64,000 nt of DNA, taken from NCBI GenBank assembly GCA_048393055.1, contig DBFJJS010000001.1, forward strand, positions 1-64,000, read 5' to 3'. Origin of the DNA: Faeciplasma sp048393055 (GTDB lineage Bacteria > Bacillota > Clostridia > Oscillospirales > Ruminococcaceae). Positions 24,222-32,422 of this stretch are shown piece after piece. A program made the position numbers and the translations under genes. How positions within the stretch are numbered: the stretch's first letter is position 1; each line of letters opens with the position of its first letter. The notes under the pieces were generated by a model. It was not told the DNA's origin and searched no databases. It saw nothing but the letters and a program-made list of their open reading frames with translations.

Positions 24222-25508
24222 TTATTTTTTGTTCTCGCCGGAAAACCTTATAACCGCGCTGTTGGCGTGCCCCGTAAGACCTTCCTGCCGTGCAAAGTAT
24301 GCTATATCCTTGTACACCTTTTCAAGGGCTTCTTTTGTATAATAGGTGTACTGCGTTTTTTTCACAAAGTCGTCTACAGACAGCGGGGAAGAAAATCTTG
24401 CCGTTCCGCTTGTCGGAAGGGTGTGGTTTGCGCCGCTGAAGTAGTCGCCGAGCGCCTCCGGACAATATCTTCCCATAAACACAGAGCCTGCGTTTTTGAT
24501 TTTCGGAAGATAGTCGAACGGGTTGTCCAAAACAAGCTCAAGATGCTCCGGGGCAATCCTGTTCGCTATGTCTATTGCCTCGGAAATAGAGCCTACCACT
24601 ATTATCTTGCCGTTGTTTTCTATAGACTCTCTCGCGATATCGCGGCGCTCAAGCCCTTCAAGCTGAGACTCTATTTCGCCGGCTACAGCCTGGGCAAGTT
24701 CCATCGATTCCGTCACAAGAACGGCGCTCGCAAGCCTGTCGTGCTCGGCCTGAGAAAGAAGATCCGCCGCTACGAACGCGGGATTGCTGTAGTTATCCGC
24801 AATGACGAGTATTTCGCTCGGTCCTGCTATCATATCTATCGAGACCCTGCCGAAAACCTGCTTTTTTGCTTCCGCCACATAAGCGTTGCCGGGTCCTACT
24901 ATCTTATCGACCTTTGGTATGCTTTCAGTGCCGTAGGCGAGCGCCGCGATAGCCTGCGCCCCTCCAACCTTGAATATTTTATCTATGCCGGCTATCTTTG
25001 CGGCGGCGAGGATAGCGGGATTTATCGTTCCGTTTTTAGACGGTGGACTGACCATGATAAGGTTTTTGCAGCCCGCGAGCTTTGCCGGAATGGCGTCCAT
25101 AAGAACGGTAGACGGATATGCTGCAGTGCCTCCCGGTACGTACAGCCCCACGCTTTCTATCGGTATTATCTTCTGACCGCATACTATGCCGTCTTTTTCG
25201 GAAATTACAAACGAGCTTCTTATCTGCCTTGAGTGGAATTCGCGGATATTTGCCGCAGCCTCCTCAAGTATGCGTATAAACTCCGGCTCAACGGAGCTTA
25301 TCGCACAGTCTATTTCCTCCTGAGGCACGGCTAATTCTGAAATTTCCGCCTTATCGAACTTGGCAGAGTATTCTCTTAAAGCGGCGTCGCCGTTTCGTTT
25401 TACGTTCTCAATAATCTTGGAAACAGTTTCTTCCACTGACGCCGAGTTTTCGCATCGTGAAAAAATAACTTCGTTTGAAGCCTTTCCGTATGGGTAGATT
25501 TTAATCAC
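24222..25508 (-). CDS. hisD: Histidinol dehydrogenase
   Basis: A 428-residue zinc-dependent, NAD-using enzyme that oxidises histidinol to histidine in two steps. The signature IDMIAGPSEILVIAD and the zinc-site run LLSQAEHDRLAS are present, followed by the catalytic NRIAPEHLEL with Glu-His. It ends in YFSGANHTLPTSGTARFSSPLSV with another metal ligand. The start is GTG at 25506-25508 with AAGGA upstream. The gap to hisG is 21 bases. Confidence 0.96.
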   Translation of the reverse strand: MIKIYPYGKASNEVIFSRCENSASVEETVSKIIENVKRNGDAALREYSAKFDKAEISELAVPQEEIDCAISSVEPEFIRILEEAAANIREFHSRQIRSSFVISEKDGIVCGQKIIPIESVGLYVPGGTAAYPSTVLMDAIPAKLAGCKNLIMVSPPSKNGTINPAILAAAKIAGIDKIFKVGGAQAIAALAYGTESIPKVDKIVGPGNAYVAEAKKQVFGRVSIDMIAGPSEILVIADNYSNPAFVAADLLSQAEHDRLASAVLVTESMELAQAVAGEIESQLEGLERRDIARESIENNGKIIVVGSISEAIDIANRIAPEHLELVLDNPFDYLPKIKNAGSVFMGRYCPEALGDYFSGANHTLPTSGTARFSSPLSVDDFVKKTQYTYYTKEALEKVYKDIAYFARQEGLTGHANSAVIRFSGENKK

Positions 25509-25529
25509 TTATATCATTCCTTTGCATGG

Positions 25530-26150
25530 TCAGATTCTTTTTTCGAGAGCCGCCGTGACAGCTCTTATCTCGTCAGTCTTGAACTTGGCGCTCGCCTTGT
25601 TGGCTATAAGCCTCGCGGAAATATTCGTTATGGTTTCGCACACCTCAAGGTCGTTTTCCTTAAGCGTTGTGCCTGTTTCGACAATATCCACTATTACATC
25701 CGACAGCTTTAGTATCGGCGCAAGCTCTATAGAGCCGTGAAGCTTGATAATGTCGATGCTCCTCGATTTTGACTGGTAATATTCGCTTGCTATTTTAGGA
25801 AACTTTGTCGCTACGGTAAGAGTTTTGTCGGTGCTGTCCCGAAAGCCTTTTTCAGCCGCTACACACATTCTGCATTTTCCTATTTTAAGGTCGAGCAGCT
25901 CGTATACGTCAGGGGAATATTCAAGTATAATGTCTTTTCCGGCTACCCCTATGTCCGCCGCACCTCTTTCGACATATATGGCGACGTCGGTGGGCTTGAC
26001 CCAAAAGTATCTTACTCCGTTTTCCGGGTTTTCAAATATCAGCTTTCTCGTGCCAGGCTCGTTTATGCTTGGGCAGCCGTAGCCTGCGTCCTCAAACATT
26101 TTATAGACCTTTTCTCCGAGCCTGCCTTTGGGAAGGGCTATGTTTATCAT
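25530..26150 (-). CDS. hisG: ATP phosphoribosyltransferase, short form (HisZ-dependent)
   Basis: A 206-residue catalytic subunit of the first step (ATP plus PRPP). It begins MINIALPKGRLGEKVYKMFEDAG, then DVAIYVERGAADIGVAGKD, and carries the PRPP loop VDIVETGTTLKENDL. It lacks the roughly 75-residue regulatory C-terminal domain of the long form. It therefore depends on HisZ, whose gene ends two bases upstream. ATG at 26148-26150 is preferred over the ATG 18 bases further up, because AGGAAAA is spaced properly for the former. It is the target of histidine feedback through HisZ. Confidence 0.95.
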   Translation of the reverse strand: MINIALPKGRLGEKVYKMFEDAGYGCPSINEPGTRKLIFENPENGVRYFWVKPTDVAIYVERGAADIGVAGKDIILEYSPDVYELLDLKIGKCRMCVAAEKGFRDSTDKTLTVATKFPKIASEYYQSKSRSIDIIKLHGSIELAPILKLSDVIVDIVETGTTLKENDLEVCETITNISARLIANKASAKFKTDEIRAVTAALEKRI

Positions 26151-26151
26151 C

Positions 26152-27273
26152 TTACTTTTTTCCTGCATCGCAAAGACCCCCGTCCTTAAAAATCTTTACA
26201 GAGCGGTATTTCGCTTTTTCCGAAAGCTTCCTTACGACTGCAACGCGGCTTCCGCTCTCGATAAGCTTCTGCACGGCGCTTCTTAAAGCCTTTACGTCGC
26301 TTTCATCATTATATAGGATTGCGACGTCCGCGTCAAATTCGTCCGCATTGTCAAAAATGCGCTCAAGGAGGTTTATATTTATTCCGAAGCCAATAGCTCC
26401 GCTTTGCTTTCCCATTCTGCGCATAAGCAGATCGTACCGTCCGCCGGTGAGGATTTTTTCGGGGATTCCCATGATAAAGCCCTGAAAAACTACGCCGTTA
26501 TAGTAGCTTATGTCCTGAACGACTGAAAAATCAAGTCTTATGGCTTTGTAAAACTCCTCGCCCTGGAGTACGTCCAAAATTTTGCTCAGCTCGTTTAACC
26601 CTTGCTTTAAAGAATCGGACGGAGAATCGCCGTACATTTTTTTCAGCTCCGAAACAGCCTCCGCCGGGTTTGTGCTTATCTCAAGCAGCCGGGTCAGCTT
26701 TTCGCCTTTGCCGCCCAAAAGCTCTTTTATGCCATGGGTGTTCTTTGCCGCTATACAGCCAAGAAGCTCTTTTTTATCGGCTTCGGGAAGATTCAGCTCG
26801 TCGATAAGCCCCGAAACTATTCCCATATGAGATATGTCCAAAACGTACTCCCGCTCGAAAAGCCCGAGCCCCTGCGCCGCAAGACCTATTACCTCGCAGG
26901 TGCAGTAAAGGTCAATATCTCCTATGCACTCAAGACCGGACTGCAAAATACCGGTAAGCTGGCGCTGCCCCGCAAACGCCCTGTATACGTTTTCACTGTA
27001 ATGATATCTTTCGGTTATTCCGCCTATATCCTTTGAGTTTCTTATTATCGACATCGTAACGTCAGGCTTAAGCGCCATCAGCCTGCCGTTGTTGTCGGTA
27101 AAGGTTATTATGTTTTCGCCCGACAAAAAATCCTTGTTTTTAGCGTATATGTCATACTCCTCAAACCTGCTCATCTTGAAATGGAGATACCCTCTGCTTT
27201 CGTAGAGCGCCCTCAGGCGGAGCATCGCTGTTTCGCTGCTTTTCAGCGCGCTTATTACACTTTCGTTTGTCAC
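26152..27273 (-). CDS. hisZ: ATP phosphoribosyltransferase regulatory subunit
   Basis: A 373-residue histidyl-tRNA-synthetase-like protein without aminoacylation role. With short-form HisG it makes an octamer and gives histidine feedback. It retains class II motif 2-like segments (ALKPDVTMSIIRNSK, ERYHYSENVYRAFAGQRQLTGILQSGLECIG) and motif 3 ILTGGRYDLLMRRMGKQSGAIGFGINI. It lacks the anticodon-binding domain typical of true HisS in this size. The start overlaps the stop of the regulator gene by ATGA. Confidence 0.93.
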   Translation of the reverse strand: MTNESVISALKSSETAMLRLRALYESRGYLHFKMSRFEEYDIYAKNKDFLSGENIITFTDNNGRLMALKPDVTMSIIRNSKDIGGITERYHYSENVYRAFAGQRQLTGILQSGLECIGDIDLYCTCEVIGLAAQGLGLFEREYVLDISHMGIVSGLIDELNLPEADKKELLGCIAAKNTHGIKELLGGKGEKLTRLLEISTNPAEAVSELKKMYGDSPSDSLKQGLNELSKILDVLQGEEFYKAIRLDFSVVQDISYYNGVVFQGFIMGIPEKILTGGRYDLLMRRMGKQSGAIGFGININLLERIFDNADEFDADVAILYNDESDVKALRSAVQKLIESGSRVAVVRKLSEKAKYRSVKIFKDGGLCDAGKK

Positions 27274-27572
27274 TGCTGCTTCGCGTCCTTTCGTTTGCCC
27301 TTTTCTATTACAGACCTGTATCCGCCCGCGCCGTAGTTAAGGCTGCGGTTTACACGGCTTATTGTGGTTGTGCTTGCGCCGGTTTTTTCTGCAATATCCG
27401 AGTATATGAGCCCATTTGAAAGAAGCCTTGCTACTTCAAACCTCTGTGAGAATTCCTTTATTTCCTTTACCGTGCACAAGTCACTGAAAAAGCTCTCGCA
27501 TTCCTGTTCTGTTTCAAGTGAAAGTATCGCCAGGAAAAGCTCTCTCGTGCTATCGTTAAATAAATTTCCCAT
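27270..27572 (-). CDS. hisR: TrpR/YerC-type regulator of the histidine operon
   Basis: A 100-residue protein of the TrpR-like YerC/YecD family. In Firmicutes, members next to his genes have been described as the histidine repressor HisR, with histidine as effector; I assign the role by family and context. The helix-turn-helix is YSDIAEKTGASTTTISRVNRSL at about residues 57-78. The N-terminal helices (LFLAILSLETEQECESFFSDL) form the dimer fold. It is the first gene of the operon, preceded by GGAGGAATT. A 15-base perfect palindrome lies over the promoter, so it probably represses itself and the entire his operon. Confidence 0.85.
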   Translation of the reverse strand: MGNLFNDSTRELFLAILSLETEQECESFFSDLCTVKEIKEFSQRFEVARLLSNGLIYSDIAEKTGASTTTISRVNRSLNYGAGGYRSVIEKGKRKDAKQQ

Positions 27573-27592
27573 AATTCCTCCATAGTTTTAAT

Positions 27593-27629
27593 ATAACATC
27601 ATGTTATCACTTTAGAGTAGTAGAGTCAA
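27593..27629 (-). promoter_or_regulatory. Promoter and palindromic operator of the his operon
   Basis: The minus-strand -35 is TTGACT (plus 27624-27629), the spacer is 17 bases, and the -10 is TAACAT (27601-27606). The perfect palindrome ATAACAT-C-ATGTTAT (27593-27607) covers the -10 box. It is the natural site for the repressor encoded by the first gene of the operon. Confidence 0.8.
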
Positions 27630-27746
27630 GAGGAATTTCTAACAAAATAATTCCGCACAGGCCCGCCTGTTTGCCGCATTTTACAGATATCTGCCTGTAG
27701 GTATGCCATGAGCATTTATGTGCGGCAAGAAAATAAAATAAAAGCG

Positions 27747-27775
27747 TTGTACTTGTTAAGAAAACATGCTATAAT
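27747..27775 (+). promoter_or_regulatory. Promoter of the TPR-like membrane protein gene
   Basis: TTGTAC at 27747-27752 and TATAAT at 27770-27775, spacer 17 bases. The rest of 27608-27849 holds no gene. Confidence 0.75.
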
Positions 27776-27849
27776 TACATTATTGATTATTTAAATTGTA
27801 AAACGCTCCCATATAGCGGTGGTATTTAAAATATTAAGAGGTGGCTGTT

Positions 27850-28797
27850 ATGATAAAAGCAAGACTTGAGGCAAAAACTTTGAGGATATGCCTTATATGC
27901 ATAGCTATTTTTTTGAGCGCGGTGATAATTTGCGCTCCGTTTTTGGGACTTATAAATGAACGGATGCTGTACAGCGCTTTGCCGTTTTTAAACTTTGGCC
28001 TTATAATCAGCGGAACAATATTCGGAAGCGAGATACCAGATGCAATTGCAAGAAATTTTAGTTTTGGTGTTAGTCTTGCGTGCGTAATCGCTGCGCTGTG
28101 GGTTTTTATGCACATTATATACGTCATAGCCCTAAATATTTTAAGAGGACAGAGGTTAAAAGCTGCCAGGATCCTGTGTAAAACCGGATATTCGAGCGAA
28201 TATTTTGAGCTTCTGGAGCGAAAGAACAGAAAGCTTTCAGGCACGCGCTTAGGCTCTGAAAACGTTTTATGCCTTGCAAAGCAGTACTGCGACGGCAGAA
28301 GGTATGAAAAAGCATTTGAAATACTGAAGAGTGCAGACGTAGAGGATTTTTCGCTTAACGACGCGGTCAGGTACTACGCCTTGTACGCATATGTTTTTAT
28401 TCTGACAGGTGATCTGAAGAATGTTGAGCTCACGCTTGAGTTGGCAGAGCCGTTTATAGAAAAGTGCAGGGACAGCGCGGAGATCAATTTTGTAAAAGCT
28501 CTGTATATGTATGCCAGACACGATTTTGACGCCGCGAAGGGTGCGTTCAAGCCGCTTTTGCGCTCTAAAAATTCCGAGATCAGGGTTTGGGCGGGGATGT
28601 ATCTTAGTCTGATATATCTGAGACTTCATAACAAGGAAAAGGCTAAAAGCCTTGCCGTCGCCATAAGCAAATACAGGAAAACGCCGAGACAGAGCGAGGA
28701 TATGCTCAAGCTGTTAAAGAAGATAGAGGCGGCTTATGCGCTTGAGGCAGAGGAAGCGGCGCAGTCGGCGAGGGAGGAATTTGCCACGGCAAGGTAA
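27850..28797 (+). CDS. Membrane protein with cytoplasmic helical-repeat domain
   Basis: A 315-residue protein that I cannot assign to a named family. Hydrophobic segments at about residues 11-35, 42-60 and 72-97 make an N-terminal membrane part. Residues about 105-295 are helical and show TPR-like spacing (YCDGRRYEKAFEILKSADV ... YMYARHDFDAAKGAFKPLL). The tail is rich in Glu and Ala (AYALEAEEAAQSAREEFATAR). GAGGTGG precedes the ATG at 27850; a GTG at 27841 is the only alternative. It is monocistronic or leads into coaX. A scaffold role is possible, but this is inference. Confidence 0.65.
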   Translation: MIKARLEAKTLRICLICIAIFLSAVIICAPFLGLINERMLYSALPFLNFGLIISGTIFGSEIPDAIARNFSFGVSLACVIAALWVFMHIIYVIALNILRGQRLKAARILCKTGYSSEYFELLERKNRKLSGTRLGSENVLCLAKQYCDGRRYEKAFEILKSADVEDFSLNDAVRYYALYAYVFILTGDLKNVELTLELAEPFIEKCRDSAEINFVKALYMYARHDFDAAKGAFKPLLRSKNSEIRVWAGMYLSLIYLRLHNKEKAKSLAVAISKYRKTPRQSEDMLKLLKKIEAAYALEAEEAAQSAREEFATAR

Positions 28798-28879
28798 ACA
28801 GGCGCCCGAGGCATGGCATAAATGCTTAACGAAAGCGCTTTATTGCGCGAAGATTTGGTTATAGCTACAATTATTTTTC

Positions 28880-28909
28880 AGCCGCTTGCATTTATCCTGC
28901 ACAGCGGCT
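28880..28909 (+). terminator. Weak hairpin between the membrane protein gene and coaX
   Basis: AGCCGCT pairs with AGCGGCT across a 16-base loop, followed by an AT-rich stretch. It may be a weak terminator or a leader element of coaX; no clear T-run. Confidence 0.35.
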
Positions 28910-28954
28910 ATTATATATCCATAAACCAGTATTTTGGAAAAGGTGATAGGTCAG

Positions 28955-29728
28955 ATGGTATTTACTGTAGACGCGGGAAATACAAATATCGTATTGGGAG
29001 CTTTTGACGGCGAGGGAAGACTTATTTTTACGTCGAGGGTAGCGACTGAATCATTTAAAACCGACGATCAGTACGTTATAGACTTTTACGACCTGATAAG
29101 GTTTAACGGTTTTGAACGCCGCGACTTTGACGGCGCTATTATTTCTACAGTCGTTCCTTCTCTTATCACTACTCTGAAAAGTGCGGTAAAAAAGCTGTTC
29201 GGCGTAAACGCTCTTATCGTTGGCCCTGGAGTAAAAACCGGACTTAACATAAGAATCGACAACCCGGCGATACTTGGCGCAGATCTTGTCTGCGGCGCGG
29301 TCGGAGCGCTTCTTAAATACAGAGCGCCGCTCATAATTTTTGATTTCGGAACAGCGACAACCATTTCCGCAATAGACCGAAGTGAGGCGTTTTTGGGCGG
29401 TTCGATAATACCGGGTCTGAACGTGTCTCTTAAGGCGCTGTCGTCGTCTGCGGCTCTGCTCCAGGACGTAAATACCGACCTGGGAGAGGTTACTGTCATC
29501 GGGACTAACAGTATAGACAGTATTCGCTCCGGAATGCTTTTGGGAAGCGCCTCAATGATGGACGGCATGATTTCAAGGTATCGGGAAATACTCGGAAGCG
29601 ACGCCAAGGTGGTCGTTACCGGCGGACTTGCGTCTACGGTTCTGCCTTATTGCAGGACAGACGGCATAATCTTAGATGACAGGCTTTTGCTTGACGGACT
29701 GTACGCAATCTATCAGAAAAACCAGTAA
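28955..29728 (+). CDS. coaX: Type III pantothenate kinase
   Basis: A 257-residue enzyme that phosphorylates pantothenate, the first step of coenzyme A synthesis. The type III motifs are visible: VDAGNTNIVLGAFDG at residues 5-19 (phosphate loop), GPGVKTGLNIRIDNPAILGADLVCGAVGAL with the catalytic Asp, and FDFGTATTISAIDRSEAFLGGSIIPGL. ATG at 28955 is preceded by AGGTGATAGG. The gene is followed 73 bases on by an ECF transporter S component, which supports pantothenate uptake and use in one operon. Confidence 0.95.
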   Translation: MVFTVDAGNTNIVLGAFDGEGRLIFTSRVATESFKTDDQYVIDFYDLIRFNGFERRDFDGAIISTVVPSLITTLKSAVKKLFGVNALIVGPGVKTGLNIRIDNPAILGADLVCGAVGALLKYRAPLIIFDFGTATTISAIDRSEAFLGGSIIPGLNVSLKALSSSAALLQDVNTDLGEVTVIGTNSIDSIRSGMLLGSASMMDGMISRYREILGSDAKVVVTGGLASTVLPYCRTDGIILDDRLLLDGLYAIYQKNQ

Positions 29729-29739
29729 TACGGTTTAAA

Positions 29740-29793
29740 TTTAACTGCGTCGCACCGGTTTTCGGGCGACAGCACGGGTTAAAGTCCCGGAGG
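29740..29793 (+). promoter_or_regulatory. Compact foldable leader before the ECF S-component gene
   Basis: TTTAAC (29740-29745) can pair with GTTAAA (29778-29783) around a strong hairpin GTCGC-A-CCG/CGG-GCGAC (29749-29770). Alternatively CGGG (29775-29778) pairs with CCCG (29786-29789), whose last base is the first of the GGAGG ribosome binding site (29789-29793). The two pairings compete. This is compatible with translational control. Confidence 0.4.
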
Positions 29794-29801
29794 TAATAAA
29801 T

Positions 29802-30395
29802 ATGAGTACACAGTTAGAGAAAACCCGCGCGCGTACCAGCCGCATGGTAGGTACAGCGTTATTCACAGCAATCGTTGTTATCCTGCAGTTTATCGGCTTT
29901 TTCCTCAGATTTTCGACATTTTCCATTTCTCTTGTACTTATGCCGATAGTAGTCGGAGCGGCTATGTACGGCGTTGTCACGGGAATGTGGCTGGGGCTTG
30001 TTTTCGGAGCGGTCGTTCTGTTTACCGGAGATGCCGCGCTGTTTTTGGGAATAAACGCAGCGGGCACGATTATAACGGTTTTGGCAAAGGGAGTGCTTGC
30101 CGGTCTTGCCGCAGCGGTGGTGTATAAGCTTATCGCGAACAAAAACAGGTATCTGGCGGTGCTTGCCGCTTCAATTGTGTGTCCGGTGGTCAATTCCGGC
30201 GTGTTTATCATAGGATGCCGGCTTTTCTTCTTTGAGTCTATTCAGGAGATGGCGGGAGACGTCCCAGCGTGGAGATATGTAATATTTGTGCTGGTTGGCG
30301 TAAACTTTATAATAGAGCTTGGGCTGAATCTTGTTTTAAACCCTGTAATAGTGAGAATCATTGATATAGGCAATAAGGCAAGGGAAGCAAAATAA
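29802..30395 (+). CDS. ECF transporter S component, probably pantothenate (PanT-like)
   Basis: A 197-residue integral membrane protein with about five to six hydrophobic segments. It begins with a short basic cytoplasmic stretch. FSISLVLMPIVVGAAMYGVVTG and FLGINAAGTIITVLAKGVLAGLAAA match the S-component fold. S components bind vitamins and use a shared EcfA/EcfA'/EcfT module, which is not in this window. Substrate assignment to pantothenate rests on the coaX neighbour, not on binding residues. GGAGG precedes the ATG by 8 bases and overlaps a foldable leader. Confidence 0.75.
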   Translation: MSTQLEKTRARTSRMVGTALFTAIVVILQFIGFFLRFSTFSISLVLMPIVVGAAMYGVVTGMWLGLVFGAVVLFTGDAALFLGINAAGTIITVLAKGVLAGLAAAVVYKLIANKNRYLAVLAASIVCPVVNSGVFIIGCRLFFFESIQEMAGDVPAWRYVIFVLVGVNFIIELGLNLVLNPVIVRIIDIGNKAREAK

Positions 30396-30408
30396 ATTGA
30401 TTTTTTAG

Positions 30409-30440
30409 CCGCGCGGATTTTGATCTGCGCGGTTTTTCTA
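30409..30440 (+). terminator. Terminator of coaX-ECF S component
   Basis: A GC-rich stem (GCCGCGCGGAT with ATCTGCGCGG, one wobble) followed by five T. It lies directly downstream of the S-component gene. Confidence 0.8.
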
Positions 30441-30441
30441 T

Positions 30442-30470
30442 TGCAAATTTTATTGGTATATAATATAATG
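30442..30470 (+). promoter_or_regulatory. Promoter of the GH43 gene
   Basis: TTGCAA followed after 17 bases by TATAAT, about 75 bases before the GH43 start. Confidence 0.6.
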
Positions 30471-30545
30471 ATTACGGTCGCGCAAACGGTATAATCGCAA
30501 ATGCGTGGGCGACATATAAATATTAATTAAAAGGACTGATTAGAC

Positions 30546-31988
30546 ATGAAGGAATACATCAAGGGCGCCAATCCTTTTATGCCGCTTTGGGAGCACGTTC
30601 CAGACGGCGAACCGAGAGTATTTGAACACAACGGAGAAACAAGGGTATACCTTTACGGCTCGCATGACACATTAAAGACCGAATACTGCGGACCGGACCA
30701 GGTGGTGTGGAGCGCTCCGGTCGACGACCTGACAGATTGGACCTGCCACGGCGTTTGCTACACAGCTACGGACGGAGGCGTTTTATATGCTCCCGACGTA
30801 GTTAAGAAGGGGGATACATATTATTTGTATGCAGCCGAATCGTGCGGCGGAAGGATCATGGTGGCAAAGTCGAAGACCCCGTGGGGACCTTTTACCGACC
30901 CCGTTAAGACAGAGCTTGGCTTCGATCCAGGAGTGCTTGTCGACGATGATGGAAGGGTATATGCGTACTGGGGCTTCTGCGGCTGCTGGTGCGCGGAGCT
31001 TAACGACGACATGGCTACAATAAAGTCTGGCACTCTTCACGAGCACCCGATGGGACATACAAGGGCTCCCTGGGCGCGCGACGACGGTCACTACGATGAA
31101 AACGACGCCTTCTTCGAGGCCTCCTCCCCGAGAAAAGTTATGGGCAAGTACGTTTATATCTATTCCAAGAGGTACTTTACTCCAAACCCCGAGATGGGCG
31201 TTTATTCCGACAACAACGGCTTCCTGTCCTATAAATTCAGCGACAAGCCGCTCGAGGGGTTCCAGCCGGGCGGAGACATAAGCTTCAACGGCGGCGAGAT
31301 TCTTAAAAATCCCGACGGCACAGGCACTATGACCTATCGCTGGGGCAACAACCATGGCAGCATAATAAACGTCAACGGTCAGTGGTATGTTTTCTATCAC
31401 CGCCAGACCGGCGCTAACGAGTTTTCGCGTCAGGCGATGCTCGAGCCTGTAGACGTGGCTATGGACAAAAACGGCAAGATATTTATAGGAGACATAACAT
31501 ATAAAAACGGCGAGCCGGTGTCCTCAAGACCGGTTGAGATGACCTCTCAGGGCGGACATGTCAACGGGCTTGACGCTTACAAGCTTATTTCCGCAGGATA
31601 CGCCTGCCATGTTTACGGCGGAGAGGGAAAGGCTTATATCGCGCCTGTTTACGAGCAGACCGATTCCGTTTCCGCGCCGGTGGTAGACATAACAAACGGC
31701 ACTACCGTAGGATTTAGGTATATCCAGTTCGGCAACAATTCGCCTAAGACCGTAACAGCCGAAATCAACGCGCTTGAGGACGTAACGGTGAACGTCCGCA
31801 TAGATGACTACAAGGGCAAGAAGATTGCGTCCTTGGAGCTTAAGAAGGGTGAAACGGTCAAGACCGCCGGGCTTGCGTACGGAGCAGTAGGAAAGCACGC
31901 TGTATACTTTGAGTTTGTATCAAAGGCAGATGGCGCAGCTGCAAAGGATGCAATTGCTGAATTCGTGAGGTTTACATTCGATAGGTAA
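30546..31988 (+). CDS. Glycoside hydrolase family 43 enzyme with C-terminal CBM6-like domain
   Basis: A 480-residue five-bladed beta-propeller hydrolase, of the arabinofuranosidase/xylosidase type. Family features are RVFEHNGETRVYLYGSHD (N-terminal blade), LYAPDVVKKGDTYYLYAA, FDPGVLVDDDGRVYAYWGF with the pKa-modulating Asp, and FFEASSPRKV with the presumed acid Glu. The last 120 residues (GFRYIQFGNNSPKTVTAEI) form a sandwich like a CBM6. There is no signal peptide, so it acts in the cytoplasm. AAAAGGAC lies before the ATG. The substrate cannot be read from the sequence. Single gene between its own promoter and a terminator. Confidence 0.87.
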   Translation: MKEYIKGANPFMPLWEHVPDGEPRVFEHNGETRVYLYGSHDTLKTEYCGPDQVVWSAPVDDLTDWTCHGVCYTATDGGVLYAPDVVKKGDTYYLYAAESCGGRIMVAKSKTPWGPFTDPVKTELGFDPGVLVDDDGRVYAYWGFCGCWCAELNDDMATIKSGTLHEHPMGHTRAPWARDDGHYDENDAFFEASSPRKVMGKYVYIYSKRYFTPNPEMGVYSDNNGFLSYKFSDKPLEGFQPGGDISFNGGEILKNPDGTGTMTYRWGNNHGSIINVNGQWYVFYHRQTGANEFSRQAMLEPVDVAMDKNGKIFIGDITYKNGEPVSSRPVEMTSQGGHVNGLDAYKLISAGYACHVYGGEGKAYIAPVYEQTDSVSAPVVDITNGTTVGFRYIQFGNNSPKTVTAEINALEDVTVNVRIDDYKGKKIASLELKKGETVKTAGLAYGAVGKHAVYFEFVSKADGAAAKDAIAEFVRFTFDR

Positions 31989-32010
31989 CTTTTTAAATTA
32001 AAAAACAAAA

Positions 32011-32038
32011 TGCCGCTTCATATGCAAGCGGCATTTTT
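32011..32038. terminator. Bidirectional terminator between GH43 and arsC-like genes
   Basis: Stem TGCCGCTT/AAGCGGCA with a 7-base loop, flanked by A and T runs so that it can serve both converging units. Confidence 0.85.
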
Positions 32039-32051
32039 AATTTCAATTATA

Positions 32052-32393
32052 CTATTCCCACGTCTGCCAGACCTCAGGGCGGTATCCGACGGTGGCCTGC
32101 CTGCCGTTTCTTACGACAGGGCTTTTAATGAGAGAAGGGTTTTCAATAAGCTTTTCGAGCTTTGCCGAGTCGCTCCCCAAATACTTTAAAAGAAGCGCGT
32201 CGTCGGATTTTGCCTTTGTGTCGATAAGCTCGTCCACCGAGCCTACCGCTCTGAGCACGCTTTCGAGCTCGCCACGGCTCATGCCCTTTTGGTTAAGGTC
32301 GACAAGAGATGCCTTTATGCCTCTCTCCTTAAACCACCTTTGAGCTTTTTTTGAATCAAAGCACTTTGACTTGTAAAAAATCTGAATGTTCAT
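32052..32393 (-). CDS. ArsC/Spx-family thioredoxin-fold protein
   Basis: A 113-residue ArsC-like protein. It has the N-terminal IQIFYKSKCFDSKKAQRWF, a single cysteine followed by FDS in place of CxxC, and the KSPVVRNGRQATVGYRPE loop near the end. In this family the cysteine is the attack residue of arsenate reductases, but many homologues (YffB/Spx-like) have other or unknown roles. The RxxxxxR residues of true ArsC are not clear. It lies 29 bases after dtd and is co-transcribed with it. Function: ArsC-like, unproven. Confidence 0.75.
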   Translation of the reverse strand: MNIQIFYKSKCFDSKKAQRWFKERGIKASLVDLNQKGMSRGELESVLRAVGSVDELIDTKAKSDDALLLKYLGSDSAKLEKLIENPSLIKSPVVRNGRQATVGYRPEVWQTWE

Positions 32394-32422
32394 GACACCA
32401 CTATTTTTTACTGCGCCGCGGC

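Noticed and set aside
24267..25232. Long open frame antisense to hisD (321 codons)
   Set aside because: It is a shadow: no ribosome binding site, Arg/Tyr/Cys-rich implausible protein, and complete overlap with the strongly supported hisD.
27573..27640. T-box or attenuator upstream of the his operon
   Set aside because: The distance from the promoter to the first ATG is too short (about 25 bases), and no leader peptide or T-box core sequence is visible.
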